A DNA stretch of 64,000 nt from Tethya wilhelma (GCA_964030475.1 CAXIPT010000057.1:45857-109856), one strand, 5' to 3'. Counted from the stretch's first letter, positions 46,850 through 58,626 are shown. Made by a program: numbers and translations. Notes: generated by a model from the letters alone, not told the origin.

Positions 46850-47234
46850 CAGTGGCGGATCCAGAGGGGTTTCCGTAGTTTCCGTGGAAACCCCCTTTTG
46901 GCCAGGCCAGCTTACAATTTTTTTACAAGAAACAATAGAAAGCTAACTTACAAGTAGAAAATACTTACTTGAAGAGTCTTTAGAGATAATTTAGAACAAG
47001 AAATACGAGTAGAAAGCTTGGATACTTGCACAAAACAGCTAGCTAGTCAGCTCACTAGCGCGATCGACGCTCGTGGTAAAGTGCAAAGTTCATGCAGGTG
47101 GAAAATGGGTGGGGCTGTATGCGTAAAATGGGCATGTTTTAGCAAAAGTGGGCGTGGCTACACCAAAATTTTTCGCGCGCTTCGCGCGCACTATTGTTAG
47201 AAACCTCCTTTCAAAAATCCTAGATCCGCCACTG
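46850..47234. mobile_element. CAGTGGCGGATC MITE, 5-bp TSD
   Basis: The ends CAGTGGCGGATCCAG and CTAGATCCGCCACTG are inverted, with CATAA duplicated at 46845-46849 and 47235-47239. It is 385 bp, non-coding, and nested between the CXXC and OTU exons. Confidence 0.9.
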
Positions 47235-47262
47235 CATAATATTATACTTATATAAATTTTAG

Positions 47263-47907
47263 AAAATAGGTAGTGGCAGATTTCTTTTACCACCAGGTGT
47301 TACACTTCCAAGCAACCTAATCACTTGTACACCATCTTCATCTCTCACTCACCTTGAAGACTTTCTGTACTCACAGTCAAGACGGCGTCATAATGTCTTA
47401 GGTGATGGAAATTGTTTGTTTAGAGCAATTTCACACCAATTGTATACCACTGAAGACTTCCATACCCAACTCCGTCAATCAATACAACACTATATTGAAG
47501 AAAACCAAGATTACTACAAATCATATTGGATTGATCCTGTGCCCATGAGTTCCTATTCCCAACACATACAACAACTAAAGGAGCTAGGAAGTTGGGGGAC
47601 ACAACTTGAAGTTCAAGCATTCAGTGACTATCTGTCAGTTCCACTGTTTGTTTGCTCCCCTGATTCCCAAACTAGAGCATACAGTTGGCACAGGTTTGCC
47701 CCATCATCTTTGAGGCCCTCGCCTACCTATGAGTCTGTGTTGAAGCTGCCTTCAAGACTCCCTTTCACTGTAAATCACCTCGAGATTGCACACAGTAGCA
47801 CCAGGGATCACTATGACAGTATTGTTCCTTACAATGAGAGTTCATCACCTCTTGAAGTACCCTTTTTTATTTCAAGAGTAGTAGCATCGATTGATTTAGT
47901 CTCATAA
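47263..47907 (+). CDS. OTU-family cysteine protease exon of the MULE element
   Basis: After an acceptor (TATAAATTTTAG, about 47262) the open frame runs unbroken to the TAA at 47905. GDGNCLFRAISHQL (47401) is the OTU catalytic block with the aspartate and nucleophile cysteine; WGTQLEVQAFSDYL (47595) is the conserved middle; DHYDSIV (47808) supplies the histidine. OTU proteases cleave ubiquitin chains. OTU domains are known passengers of large transposons, including Helitrons and Mutator-like elements (family knowledge). It is intact here although upstream exons are broken. Whether it is fused to the MULE protein or separately expressed cannot be told from sequence. Confidence 0.85.
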   Translation, partial: KIGSGRFLLPPGVTLPSNLITCTPSSSLTHLEDFLYSQSRRRHNVLGDGNCLFRAISHQLYTTEDFHTQLRQSIQHYIEENQDYYKSYWIDPVPMSSYSQHIQQLKELGSWGTQLEVQAFSDYLSVPLFVCSPDSQTRAYSWHRFAPSSLRPSPTYESVLKLPSRLPFTVNHLEIAHSSTRDHYDSIVPYNESSSPLEVPFFISRVVASIDLVS

Positions 47908-48230
47908 ACTATATGTAGTCACTTTAACAAAAATTTTATGTCAACCAATGTTTGCACAGTCAGCAAAAATCACGTGACCACATAGGTTTGGGTGAAAAAA
48001 TTAAATCCCAAATGCTAACATAATGTGCCAATTTTTTGAGAAGATTTTGAAGAGTGTTGGTGTATAGATCCAATTGTGCATGTACAGGATTATACTTGAA
48101 TGTATTCTTATTAGTTGATAATTACTGACTTATTATAATTAACAGCTATAACATGTGCACATAAACTATTAAAATTAATATAATTTTAAAAAAAAATTTA
48201 TTGTATAATCATACTTAATTTATCAGAGTA
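47908..48230. other. No gene seen
   Basis: AT-rich spacer between the convergent MULE/OTU gene and the TNP2-like transposase. Confidence 0.6.
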
Positions 48231-48295
48231 TTAAAAAACATCAATATAATGGAGTAACAATGTATACAGTATCATCTCCAATAATACTTCCAAAG

Positions 48296-50858
48296 TTAAC
48301 TTTTGCTTTGGTAAACACCACACGAGAAAGTTTTCATTAGGGTACTGTGATTTGGTAATACTTTCCAATATATTGACTTCACAAGGCTTAAAGCCATCTT
48401 CTTGAATTGGAGGCAAAGCAATGACTTTTGCCTGTGTATTGTCAGTTTCAAATGTCTTTTGTTGAGTGAGCCCTTATGGTACCGAAATTGTTCCAATACA
48501 GGTAGAAACTCATCTCTATACTCCTGAGGCCAGTTACATGGAGCATATGATTTACTATCCATAAATCTTCGCATGAGTTGTACACTGATGTTGCGATTAT
48601 TTGTATGATAACTGCCCAGAATTCCATTGAACCGTTCGAAAGCAAAGAGCCAAAATGAATATACTGGTCTGTAATCCAAGATACACTCGTGGAGATGTCC
48701 ATGCAAATGAAGGTTTGGATTACAGTGTTCATTTTCATACAACCTTATAAATTGGGAGAAAAATTCCATAAGAAACTTATCTGCTTCAGCAAGATTGATA
48801 GATGTGATGGAACGCCGACAAAGATGATGGCAGGCTTTCACAAATAAGTGCCAACACTGATAGTGTCTATGAGGAAGTACTAGTTTTAATGAGTACAATG
48901 AAAAGAATATTGTCCAGTTTTTCCACTGTTCAGCTGTGAACCCAGAGAAGTTTGATGCTATCTTTGATGGAATACGTCCAAGATCTTTAGGAGTTGTAAA
49001 ACTATCAATTCGATTCTGGATTTCCTCAAAGTGCTTGTCTGTAATGATTCCTTTACATTTCCATACTTCCATCATGTGCTTAGCCGTTCCAACGAGTAAG
49101 TTGTGCATAGGATCAATTATACACATGCGAGGTGGATCAAAATAGGGAAGTTCCACCAATACTGAATAACGAACTCCGAAATTTCTCTCAACAACGTCTC
49201 TATCTGCTTGTGTTTTACATTCTTTATGTTGTAATGCCTTGCACTTGTGATCCTGAGCATTACGTGGGGTCCATACAGAACGATCCACATTTGTGTAGTC
49301 TGGTTTTTCACCAAATGCTGCTCTGGGAAATGTTAAATCACATTTTGAACACCCTCGGAGAGCCGAATGTGATAAAAATCCACAAACCTTTTGGGCATCA
49401 CAACCAACACAAAGCAAAGCACCTCTTACTAAAACATCCAATCCATGCTTTGTTTTCATCACAACACCTTGCCATAACTTCAACATCTCATCCACAAAGG
49501 GTTTTAATACAGAATTGAGAACCAAACTTGGTTCCTTTCGTCCAGGTATTATACTCAGGAGAATTACATTTTCCTGCAAATAGCGTTCTTCTCGTGGTAA
49601 ATTCAAGAGAGTGAGATAAGCAGCACCTTCAGCATGAGTAGTGTGTTTAAATGGTTGAAACCAGTCAACATTTAAGTGAAAAACAAAATTAAATAGTAGC
49701 GAAAGAAATGGTTTTCCTTGATAGTCTTGAAAATCATGCCATACTTTACCATCATATACATCCTTGAAAACACCTTCCTGGATTTCTCTTCTCCGCCAAA
49801 GTTCACATTTTTCAAAGAAATCTGGACGCAACAGAAACTCTTGTAAAGACTGAACAATATATTTGTAGCAATATACTAATCGAGGGTAGTAAAACATTCT
49901 TTGATTTGGAGTTTTCACAATCTTCACCAGACTTTGTCCACATTCTTTTCTATGCCAGTGTTGAGTATGGTTTGGAAATTCGATATGTTTGCATGTGTCA
50001 TGATCATGTGACTGAGTACTACATGAACAATTCTTCCAAGGATATATACTGAAGCAGGACGGACAGCATTTGCACTTGTCAAAGTTATCACGATCTCCCC
50101 CAACAATTTTTCTTACCATACGTACATTTCTTGGAAGTTCCTGAATTAGTGGCTCAATGAAATCACAATTAGCTTGACACTTGTGTGCAATTATTGCCAT
50201 GAAAGTCACCATGAAGCACAATAAAACTGTCACTGAAGCATCAGAAAGGCGAAATGTTGATTGAAAAGTGAGAAGGAAGAAAGAGTAAAGTTTGAGCTTG
50301 CTCAAACTTTCAGGTGAAACTCCATGGCCAGATCTGGGGTTGGTCTCAGTGTTTCCAATCTCTTCGGCATCATCAAACAACTGAGGTTTACCAGTTTCAT
50401 CATCGGAATCATCTTGTGGTAAAATCTGAATTAATGTTAATAGTGCACACATGCATATTAAGCCTTTATATATGAACAATGAAATGTACTGGAGTATGGA
50501 TGTATTAAATTACTGTAAGATAACTTTGTACCTCATTTTGTAACTCTGGGCCTATGCCGCAATCATGGGTGCTTTCAAAACACTCAGTTTGTGCCAATAC
50601 AGCTGAAACTGGTGACTCATCTATTGATTCCACACTCAGGGCATGTGCAACTTGCTGCTGACTTGACACACTGGGACTGCTTTGAATAGCTGGGGGGCAA
50701 AATGTAGACAGAGATTGAGTATCGAATACTCTTGCAGTTGGCAACCACTCATTACTCTTTTTGTTGAAGTGGAGTCGCTTATGTTGAAAGAAAACAGTCT
50801 TACAAAGGTATTCGTTGTAATGACCACAAAACAGACGTTTCTTTTCACCTTGAGACAT
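48296..50858 (-). CDS. TNP2/CMC-like transposase, two exons, nearly complete
   Basis: Exon 1 (50858-50532) starts MSQGEKKRLFCGHYNEYLCK, with a CxH/CxH-like N-terminal finger. A phase-0 intron of 106 bp with GT and TTCAG borders leads to exon 2 (50425-48296). This has a hydrophobic helix, a cysteine/histidine-rich region (CKCCPSCFSIYPW), VDWFQPFKHTTHAEG (first acidic residue), NLPREERYLQENVILLSIIP, CDLTFPR, IIDPMHNLLVGTAKHMMEVW (second) and FAFERFNGILGSYHTNNRNI (glutamate). This is the D-D-E core of Tnp2/Transposase_21-type transposases. Total length is about 820 residues. Near 48465 the reading seems to slip; an alternative frame to 48231 (PPIQEDGFKPCEVNILES) is probably the native C-terminus. 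It is otherwise free of stops, so it is one of the younger insertions. Confidence 0.85.
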
Positions 50859-51190
50859 ACTAAAACCATAGAGGGTACTGTATTATCTATGCTAAAACTA
50901 ACAACACTGTAGGGGATCTGGGCAGCTGGGCATGTCCACGCACGTACACGTGTGTAGATACACGTGTTTAGAGTTTAGGTTCCATGGTAACACACGTGAC
51001 TTGCATTGGCTAGAACTAGAAAGCATGCAGTGACTGTGACAGTGCAGAGGACAAGGGTGAGGATAAATGGAAAAGGCGTAGGGACTAGACTAGTAGTCAG
51101 TGCACAATGGGCACTTCAATGAAATGGTAAGCACATGAACGGCCCATGTAGCCATTTAGTTTCAGTATTTTAGTATTTTATAGTGTATAA
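50859..51190. other. No gene seen
   Basis: This is the upstream region of the TNP2-like gene and should contain its promoter. No TIR pair bounding the element was found. Confidence 0.5.
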
Positions 51191-51195
51191 GTATG

Positions 51196-51478
51196 TGTTC
51201 TGAATGAGCCTTATATTGTGGCATGCAATTGTTGATATGAACCAGTGCTATCGAGATGCTAGCTTCCATGTCATGATAGTTCTCTGCCAAGATGCATCCA
51301 TCTTTAGGCAGGTGTTCATTGCTTTTTGTGTTAGAGTGTGTGTGTGTGTGTGAATGAGCCTTATATTGTGCCGATTGTTGATATGAACCAGTGCCATCGA
51401 GATGCTCCCATCTCATGATAGTTCTCTGGCAAGATGCATCTATCTTTAGGCAGGTGTACATTGCTTTTTGTGTTAGAA

Positions 51479-51510
<32 letters not shown>

Positions 51511-51670
51511 AGCCTTATATTGTGCCGATTGTTGATATGAACCAGTGCTATCGAGATGCTCCCATCTCATGATAGTTCTCTGCTAAGATACATCCATCTT
51601 TAGGCAGGTGTTCATTGCTTTTTGTGTTAGAGTATGTGTGTGTGTGTGTCTGTGTGTGTGTGTGTGTTCT
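51196..51670. repeat. About 155-bp minisatellite with internal GT tracts
   Basis: Three tandem units share GAATGAGCCTTATATTGTG, GATATGAACCAGTGCTATCG and CTTTAGGCAGGTGTTCATTG. Each is separated by a (GT)n tract of different length (about 51334, 51480 and 51630). Confidence 0.9.
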
Positions 51671-52036
51671 ATCTGATAGTTGTCTGCCAATCTTTAGACA
51701 GGTGTTGTATCAAGATGCAACTGTTTGCTAATTTTACATGTTGAACTTTGTACTTGTATTTATAGGATTCTCATGGAATGTGGGTATCCGAAGATTTGCA
51801 GAGAACAGAGTGTATTATTGTATTATTTTGCTTTACATTATTTTGTTGGACATCAATAATAATGATGTAATTTGAGTATGCAAGAGCCCATACAAATTTG
51901 GAAACTACAACATAAGGGTTGTGGTAATTTACAAGTGGTGGTCAGAGTTGTACACCTGACATAGTTCAAAATCTGTACACTACTTTGTAAACTTGAAGTG
52001 TACAAGTTAGGATATTCTTGGAAACTGACATGTTTC
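51660..52036. repeat. Block duplicated at 52611-52980
   Basis: It is nearly identical to the block just after the N at 52610. The two diverge at TTTCTTGCTGTG: here a Rep-1 piece follows, there a retrotransposon gag fragment. Confidence 0.9.
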
Positions 52037-52572
52037 TTGCTGTGTTAGAAGCTGATTCTTGAACTTGGTTTCTTCCGGGACAGTCGCTTTTGCCATCAGT
52101 TTTTAGCACCTCATCGAGTATCTAGATACAAGGCGAAAAGCGCCTCCTCCATATGGCCGCCATTAATTTCCATACTCATGCACAATACATTAGCTTCTAG
52201 GAAATTCGAATTGACGACACACAAAAGTGTGCATTATTTGGAATTTAAATGCTAGTGCCTGGAACTATTTTGTGATACCTGGTTGCTCTTCTAATCTTAA
52301 GAGATGAATCAGGACTTTGATTATTCCCAGTACGGTATTACTGGGTACACAGGAATGGCACGGATGCCCCATTAACGCAATACAAATATTCACGCGAATA
52401 ACTCTGCAAAAACTGAGCACTTGGCACTGAAAGGCTTCTCAAGCTCCTATTTAGCTCAAGAATCAGCTTCTAAAAGTGAGCGGTCTCTGAGAAAAGCCTT
52501 GCCAACGTAGAAGAAAGAAGAAAAAGAAGAAGAAGGAGAAAATTGGAGGTTTGGCATAGTTTATTTTGGTAG
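52037..52572 (-). repeat. Rearranged Rep-1 pieces
   Basis: Two reverse Rep-1 segments (52045-52245, and 52325-52572 with hairpin) are in unusual order. The whole block from 51957 recurs at 59084-59701 with only a few substitutions. Confidence 0.85.
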
Positions 52573-52984
52573 AGTAAGCGATCAATGCTCGGACACCATC
52601 AATTATCGGNGTGTGTGTTCTATCTGATAGTTGTCTGCCAATCTTTAGACAGGTGTTGTATCAAGATGCAACTGTTTGCTAATTTTACATGTTGAACTTT
52701 GTACCTGTATTTTATTTATAGGATTCTCATGGAATGTGGGTATCCGAAGATTTGCAGAGAACAGAGTGTATTATTGTATTATTTTGCTTTACATTATTTT
52801 GTTGGACATCAATAAATGTAAGAGCCTATACAAATTTGGAAACTACAACATAAGGGTTGTGGTAATTTACAAGTGGTGGTCAGAGTTGTACACCTGACAT
52901 AGTTCAAAATTTGTACACTACTTTGTAAACTTGAAGTGTACAAGTTAGGATATTCTTGGAAACTGACATGTTTCTTGCTGTGAG

Positions 52985-53365
52985 AGATCCTATTATGAAT
53001 AACTTCCTTCATCGAGGAGAGATCCTGCCGGAGAGCGTAGACCGTAGCCTCAGCTGCCAGCTGCTTCTGTTCCATCTCCTGCCACCTCTGTTCCTGACCA
53101 TCAATCAACTGTTCAAGTCTTGCCTCCTGCTGCTTTGCGAGCTGCAATTAACTGCCTCTCAGCCTGCTCCTGCTGCACGGACACCACTCTCTCTAGATCA
53201 GTTTTGTGGTCCCTGGCGAGTTGCTCCTGCTTAGCGTGCTGATTCTGAAAAGCTTGCATCAACTGGTCCTGCTTTGCTTGCTGTCCCTGGACAGTTTGGA
53301 AAGTAGCCACTTGCTGCTCCTGCACGGACCTGAGCATAGCAACCAAAGATGATAGCTGCTGCTGC

Positions 53366-53414
<49 letters not shown>

Positions 53415-53482
53415 CCTTTTCCAGCTTCACTACCTGAGACCGTGTTCCCTGGCTCATAATTGAGGTTACTCCTGACACCAGA
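52985..53482 (-). pseudogene. Ty3/gypsy-type retrotransposon 5' end: PBS region and gag start
   Basis: On the minus strand an LTR-like end CTACGTTACA (53482) is followed by TGGTGTCAGGAGTAACC, typical of Ty3/gypsy leaders, and by a reading frame starting MSQGTRSQVVKLEKE. It continues with about 20 glutamines (53357-53412) and a glutamine-rich coiled coil. A frameshift near 53140 links it to EQRWQEMEQKQLAAEATVYA. It ends abruptly at 52985. The nucleocapsid and polymerase parts are missing. Confidence 0.65.
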
Positions 53483-54439
53483 TGTAACGTAGTTGCGCGG
53501 GTAGTAGTTAGCCAGGGAATGATATAGTCAGAATGATCTTCAAACTCAAAAGGGCTATGTGGCAGCTATTTATAGAGAATTGCAGCCCTTGCACAATAAC
53601 ACAGGAAATGCACAACACACAAGTGGGTGGTACACAACACAATAGATGAAAAGGATCAATTAGCACAACAATAGTCTAAGAGCAAATTAGAACACATGTT
53701 CGATACAATATTATGAATCTAACTGAAGCTGATGAAATTCTCATTAAATTTCAAACATCATGGAAAATTCATCTGGTTCATACCCTTTTCATGATGCTGA
53801 GTTTTGAACGCATCAATTCATGATGATTTAATGCTAATGAAAAGCACATGACACAAGTTTTCATGGTTTGTTTTCATGTTTCATTAGGTTTACATTCTAA
53901 TTTCATGTGAAATTCATGATATACTTGTGTGGTAGTGATACGCATGAGAGTTGGTAGTAATTGAGAGGTTTTCTGTCAAAATGCTTAAAAGAGTCCCTTC
54001 AGGGTCCAAACTAGGCCTAAATGAAGTTTTGTTTTTCGGTACCATTGAGAAAGTACGCTCTTCCTGGGCATTTGAATGGGGAATAATTAAAACTAGATTA
54101 GCTACCTGTCACAGTCGGCAAAAGCGAAGAGAAATATCTGATGATTTCATAGTTGAAATATAATGCCAAATGATGTGCATTCTGTAATTAGTTGCACATC
54201 CATGTTCATCAAAGGTAATGGCTGCTTTGCTCCACACAGCATGGGGTAAGTCATGGTCATCTAGCATTTAAAAGTCAACAAATTCTTTCAACAGATGATC
54301 AAATTCATTTGGTGAAGCAAATGGTAGGAGATTTTCATACCTACATTTTAAGGCAAATAGCAAACATTAAGGCTTTAACTAGACTAAAAACGAGTCCAAT
54401 ATAATTATTATAGCATACTTTTGTACAAAGTACTCGACT
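53483..54439 (-). other. Probable LTR of the gypsy-like element, extent unknown
   Basis: Minus-strand TATAAATAG (about 53565) lies some 80 bp before the LTR end and may be its promoter. The outer LTR end was not found. 53700-53940 is rich in TTCATG words. No other gene was seen. Confidence 0.4.
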
Positions 54440-55265
54440 TGTGTGAAGCTGGCTGTATCCTTTCTCTTGAAGTCAACAAATGAGGCATTCTTTATCAACG
54501 GATTCTTGACGAAGCAAATCGACATTGCTGATGCCAATGATAAGAGATTGATTACAGCTGTTTTCTGTGGCTCTCTAGTTGGTGAATTTCTCCCAGTCCC
54601 GGTGATCTACAAGGGCAAGACACCACGCTGTCATCCCAAGTATGAATTCCCTCCTGATTGGCACATCACTCATTCAGCCAACTATTGGTCAAACGAAGTG
54701 ACTATGATTGAATATGTGCAGCAAATTGTTTTACCAATGTTGAGCAAGTGCATGATGATTTGTTCATAGAGGAAACCCCTGCCCTGATGGTCATCATGGA
54801 TAATTTCAAGGGGCGAATCACACCTGCTGTAACAGATCTCTTGAATTCATGTATGCCTCCTCTAACAGACTTCAACCAATGGATCTTTCTGTAAATGAAC
54901 CGGCAAAGGATTTTTTAACTCTGAAGATTGGTATGCTGAGCAAGTAACTGCACAGCTTAATGGAGGAGACATAGCATCATGCAATCGAACTTGAACCTAT
55001 CAGCCTGTCTCTCCCTGTGTTGAAAGAACTCGGAGCTAAATGGCTAGTACAAATGGCTGAACATTTCCATTCAAACCCTCAGATCATTGTCAACGGGTTC
55101 ATTAAATCAGGAATATCACATGCTCTCAACGGTGTGGATCTCGGTGCAGACGAAGAAGATTGTAACATTCAAAGTGACACTGATACAGAAGATGATTTTG
55201 ATACCAATGAAAGCATCATTATTAGTGACGATGATGAGAACAATGATGATGATGATAACTGTTAA
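54440..55265 (+). pseudogene. pogo/Tigger-like (DDE_1) transposase, first copy
   Basis: Frames in order carry DANDKRLITAVFCGSLVGEF, PVIYKGKTPRCHPKYEFP, then after a shift ALMVIMDNFKGRITPAVTDL (the second catalytic aspartate in MDNFKG), then MDLSVN and DFL with stops, then VLKELGAKWLVQMAEHF, NPQIIVNGFIKSGI and an acidic tail (TDTEDDFDTNE, DDDDN) ending at 55265. This is the C-terminal two-thirds of a pogo-like DDE_1 transposase. The N-terminal DNA-binding domains are missing, and there are several frame breaks. Confidence 0.85.
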
Positions 55266-55649
55266 ACGAGTGATATTATAGCTAACAGCATTATCTAGCT
55301 AAAATTTACGATTATAGTAATACTTTCATGTCTTCCATACCACAGTTATTTGTTCCATATTTTCTTGAGCTTTATAATTTCTTTCTCTTTTCCTTTAAAG
55401 AATAGAAGATAAGGAACTTCAAGGCCACCCTGAACCAAATCAGCAGAATATCGTTTTGTTCCAGTTACAGTGCACTCGTTTCAGCCTCCTCGTCTCAAGA
55501 AAAGTGAGCACACTCGAGACAGTTTCTTTGGGAGATGTCCGATAATCATGCCTGTTTTTTTCACTACTACAGTCTTGAGCATTACTGGGTTCCCTGCACA
55601 GCTTAAAGTTTTTCCAACAGCTGCATCCCAAATCTCTTTATATATGTGG
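55266..55649. other. No gene seen
   Basis: Unassigned sequence between the pogo remnant and a MITE. Confidence 0.55.
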
Positions 55650-55963
55650 CAGTGGCGGATCCAGGGGTGGTTCACAGGGTTCCACGGTAACCCCCCTTTC
55701 AGCAGAGACCTCGCATTATAATTAACTGTGCAGATTGGAAAAGAACCCTCCTTTCAACTTAAAAATACTAAAAGCAACTCAAAATCACGCTGAATGTTAG
55801 TCTTTTGTGAAAAATATAGAGTTTCTGTCTCTTTCTTGCCGTTATTTTCTTCCATTCAGGCTTTTTTGGCAAAGTTTTAGCTGCACAAGCGCTAAAGGGG
55901 CAGGGCTGTTGGGACCGGAAGTGGGCATAGCTACGTAAATTCAATTTTCTAGATCCGCCACTG
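55650..55963. mobile_element. CAGTGGCGGATC MITE, 5-bp TSD
   Basis: The ends match the element at 46850, with TGTGG duplicated at 55645-55649 and 55964-55968. It is 314 bp and non-coding. Confidence 0.9.
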
Positions 55964-56479
55964 TGTGGTCGCCCCAAACGCAACTCAGTCTCGACAGCTC
56001 TTCTAACTCGTAGAATCTTGGACACGTGTGAAAAAAATTACCTGTTAAAAAAATTTCGTAGATAACCGCATCCTACGAATTACGGAATGACTAACGACTA
56101 CCTTAACCCTTTGGTGAACATGCTTGCATGATTAGAAGCCAAAGCTTATTCATTTCGGGCTTCATGCTGTGATAGAGTTGTATGTGAGTTCACTAACTTG
56201 GTAACAAAGTACTGATCATCTCATATCAACAAATGTCCTATACTTCACAATACTAAACACTAACACTAACAATGGTCATGTACATGTGTATCGAAGGTTG
56301 AGGAGTTGAATAATGTATCTCATATGTGCACATACCAGTCAGAGAGTTGTTAATGGGCATAATTTTTGTCATAATAGTGTGGTGATTGAATATATACTAC
56401 ATCTTGATGGACATGCATACATATGCTTTGTGCTATTCCCTGTTTGTCAAATGTGTTTCAATATGGCGTACAACACAAA
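55964..56479. other. No gene seen
   Basis: Unassigned sequence. Confidence 0.5.
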
Positions 56480-56563
56480 CGTGACCTGTCAAGCGAAAAC
56501 CTGACGTTTGGGAATTTCCACGAATTTTGAGTTAGCTACCACATATATCTAGGCCTTTCCAGG
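56480..56563. mobile_element. Truncated end of a TGTGACC-family transposon
   Basis: It matches the terminal 80 or so bases of 919-1817 and 61469-62361 (GTGACCTGTCAAGCGAAAAC, then AGTTAGCTACCACAT). No second end is nearby. Confidence 0.75.
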
Positions 56564-56985
56564 AAATGATGTCGATCTCTTTCTGTCCTAGCTCCGCCTC
56601 CTTCCTGGCTTCACCCGCTTCCAGGTTGGCTCGGTCCAGCTGTTCCGCTATCCTCTGGTTCTCTCGCCTTAAGGCTGCCAAGTGCTGCTCCAACTCCACG
56701 AATCTCTGCTGCAGTTTAGCTGTCCCTTGCTCAGCTTCCTCATCCTGCAGCCCTCCCGTAGGCTTTACACTGTTGTCAACATCTCACCGCCATGCTGCAT
56801 GGGGTACGACTTGTGAGAATACAAGGGCCACCTTCTGTTGGATTGCCTGAGGTTGAGCTTGGGCTCCTCACTCCATTCTTTAACAAGGCCTCTTGGACAT
56901 GAAAGACTGGTAGAACTTTGCTCCAGCACTGGTTTTCAGTTTGATACTAGTATATCACTATCCTGGCAGGGTCGCCAAATGTAAC
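56564..56985 (-). pseudogene. Second Ty3/gypsy-type 5' end with coiled-coil gag start
   Basis: The minus-strand LTR end GGCCGTTACA (56978) is followed by TTTGGCGACCCTGCCAGGAT, a leader with a typical primer-binding TGGCGACCC. A decayed coding stretch follows with VELEQHLAALRRENQRIAEQ, a coiled coil as in gag N-termini. It is cut at 56564 by the transposon end. Confidence 0.65.
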
Positions 56986-57825
56986 GGCCAGGGTGTGAGG
57001 CCGCGCGTGTGAGTATTGCTAGCTATGATCACTTGTCCAGAAATTGGTAATAACAGCTAAAGACATTTTATATCTGGCTCTCTATTCACAGCAAAAAGCA
57101 ACAACTACTAACAATACACACTAGAATAGAGACTATATCACGAAGATCATGAGTACCATACATACTTCTTAGTCAGGGCTAATTTACTACATAAATATTC
57201 ACACAATAGTTTCTATTTGTCATTTACTCGTGCCTGTATAACAAACATGTAATGCAAGTTCACATAAATTTCTTTCTAAAAAAATACATCAATTATACCT
57301 TTACTGTTTCAAACGCCCATTTGCCATCAGATCTCTGTGCAGCTACATTACCTTCCCACAAACCTCAGCAATCACACCATGGAGAGCTCAAAGTATGTCG
57401 TCTGATTCAGATGAAAACAACCTATTTTCAGACTGCGGCTAGTGTGCTATCTCAGGATTCTTGAATTCTAGTCAGATAAGATAATCTAGTAGTACAACTC
57501 ACCTAAATCATATCCAGAAATTACGGCCTAAGGCAATTCCAGTTTCGAGATTTAGCTGACTAAATACTACCTACCGCATAAATCAATATTCAGACAATTC
57601 GGGTCAAAGGTCATAGACACATGTGCTGCAGTTTTCATGCATGTGGCACCCGACGTGGAAGGCCACTCAGAATTGACGGATAGACGTCCTGCAAGAGTTC
57701 CTCGTTCCGTTTGATTTTTTGATGTGTATCGTTATAAAGTGTCCCGATGATTTATTTGATAGTGCTATATACTGAAAGCATTTTAGCTAGCTATTTATTC
57801 TTCTTTATTATAAAGGTTCGATTAC
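56986..57825 (-). other. Probable LTR and unassigned sequence
   Basis: Minus-strand AGATATAAAATG near 57075 could be the LTR promoter. The outer LTR boundary was not located. No exon was seen up to 57825. Confidence 0.4.
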
Positions 57826-58622
57826 TTGAGCTCAGCTAAAGGGTTGCTTATTCGAAAGATACAAGCCTGCTCTGTGAAAGACGTGCCCGATGCCTCCCTC
57901 CGACCAAGTAAATACCAGCAATGGAATGGTTCCATTAATATGGCCAAAGCTGTAGAATCTGTTTTAAACAAAACCCTTTCAATAAGACGAGCTGCTGAGA
58001 TATATGGCGTACTGAGAGCCACTCTCAATCATAGAACCACTGGACGAGTCAAAGGTGGTTGTTCTGGACCGCCCAGAAGAGCAAGTAAATTTTCTATATG
58101 GTTGTGCCCACATTGGATATCCACGAACAAGATATCAGGTGCTTACAGCAATACCTCCTCAAGAAAGGTTCTACGAAAACTGTGAGTAACGGTTGGTGGC
58201 AAAGGTTCAAGGAGAGGCATACAAGTCTAACCCTAAGACATGCTGCAACCTTGTCTCACCACGGGCACAGGCTATGGACCGGGATACTCTTGATTGCTAT
58301 CGACAAATCGAGACAAATCTTTAACTGCGACGAAACAGGAATGCCTCTCTCCCAAGCCTCCCAAAACCATCTGCAAAAAGGTGAGAGGAATCCCTCATGC
58401 GTATCTGGCGATACCAAGGATCAGATTTCTGTGTTGACGTGTGTTAATGCTGCAGGACACTGTTTATAATCTTTGATAGGAAGCAATTGAAGCCCAATGG
58501 CAAAGTTCCAAACACCTATTATGGTCTATCATGCAAAGGATGGATAGACACTGGTCTTTTTATGGACTGGTTCCTGAATCACTTTTTGTTGTATGCACTG
58601 TCAGATAGACCCATACTGCTAG
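57826..58622 (+). pseudogene. pogo-like transposase, second copy (N-terminal part)
   Basis: The first frame has YQQWNGSINMAKAVESVLN and LSIRRAAEIYGVLRATLNHR, a Psq-type helix-turn-helix. FLYGCAHIGYPRTR appears one frame over, then after a shift NGWWQRFKERHTSLTLR (CENP-B-type second DNA-binding domain), IFNCDETGMPLS (first catalytic aspartate, DET), QISVLTCVNAAG and TYYGLSCKGWIDTGLFMDWF. It runs into a (TG)n tract at 58627 and stops before the second aspartate. It complements the C-terminal copy at 54440, but the two need not be one element. Confidence 0.85.
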
Positions 58623-58626
58623 CCTA

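Noticed and set aside
51196..51670. CRISPR-like array of regular repeats
   Set aside because: The units are tandem without unique spacers, in a eukaryotic context with GT tracts.
53951..54163. N-terminal exon of the pogo-like transposase
   Set aside because: The translated sequence has no helix-turn-helix pattern and does not join the frame at 54440.
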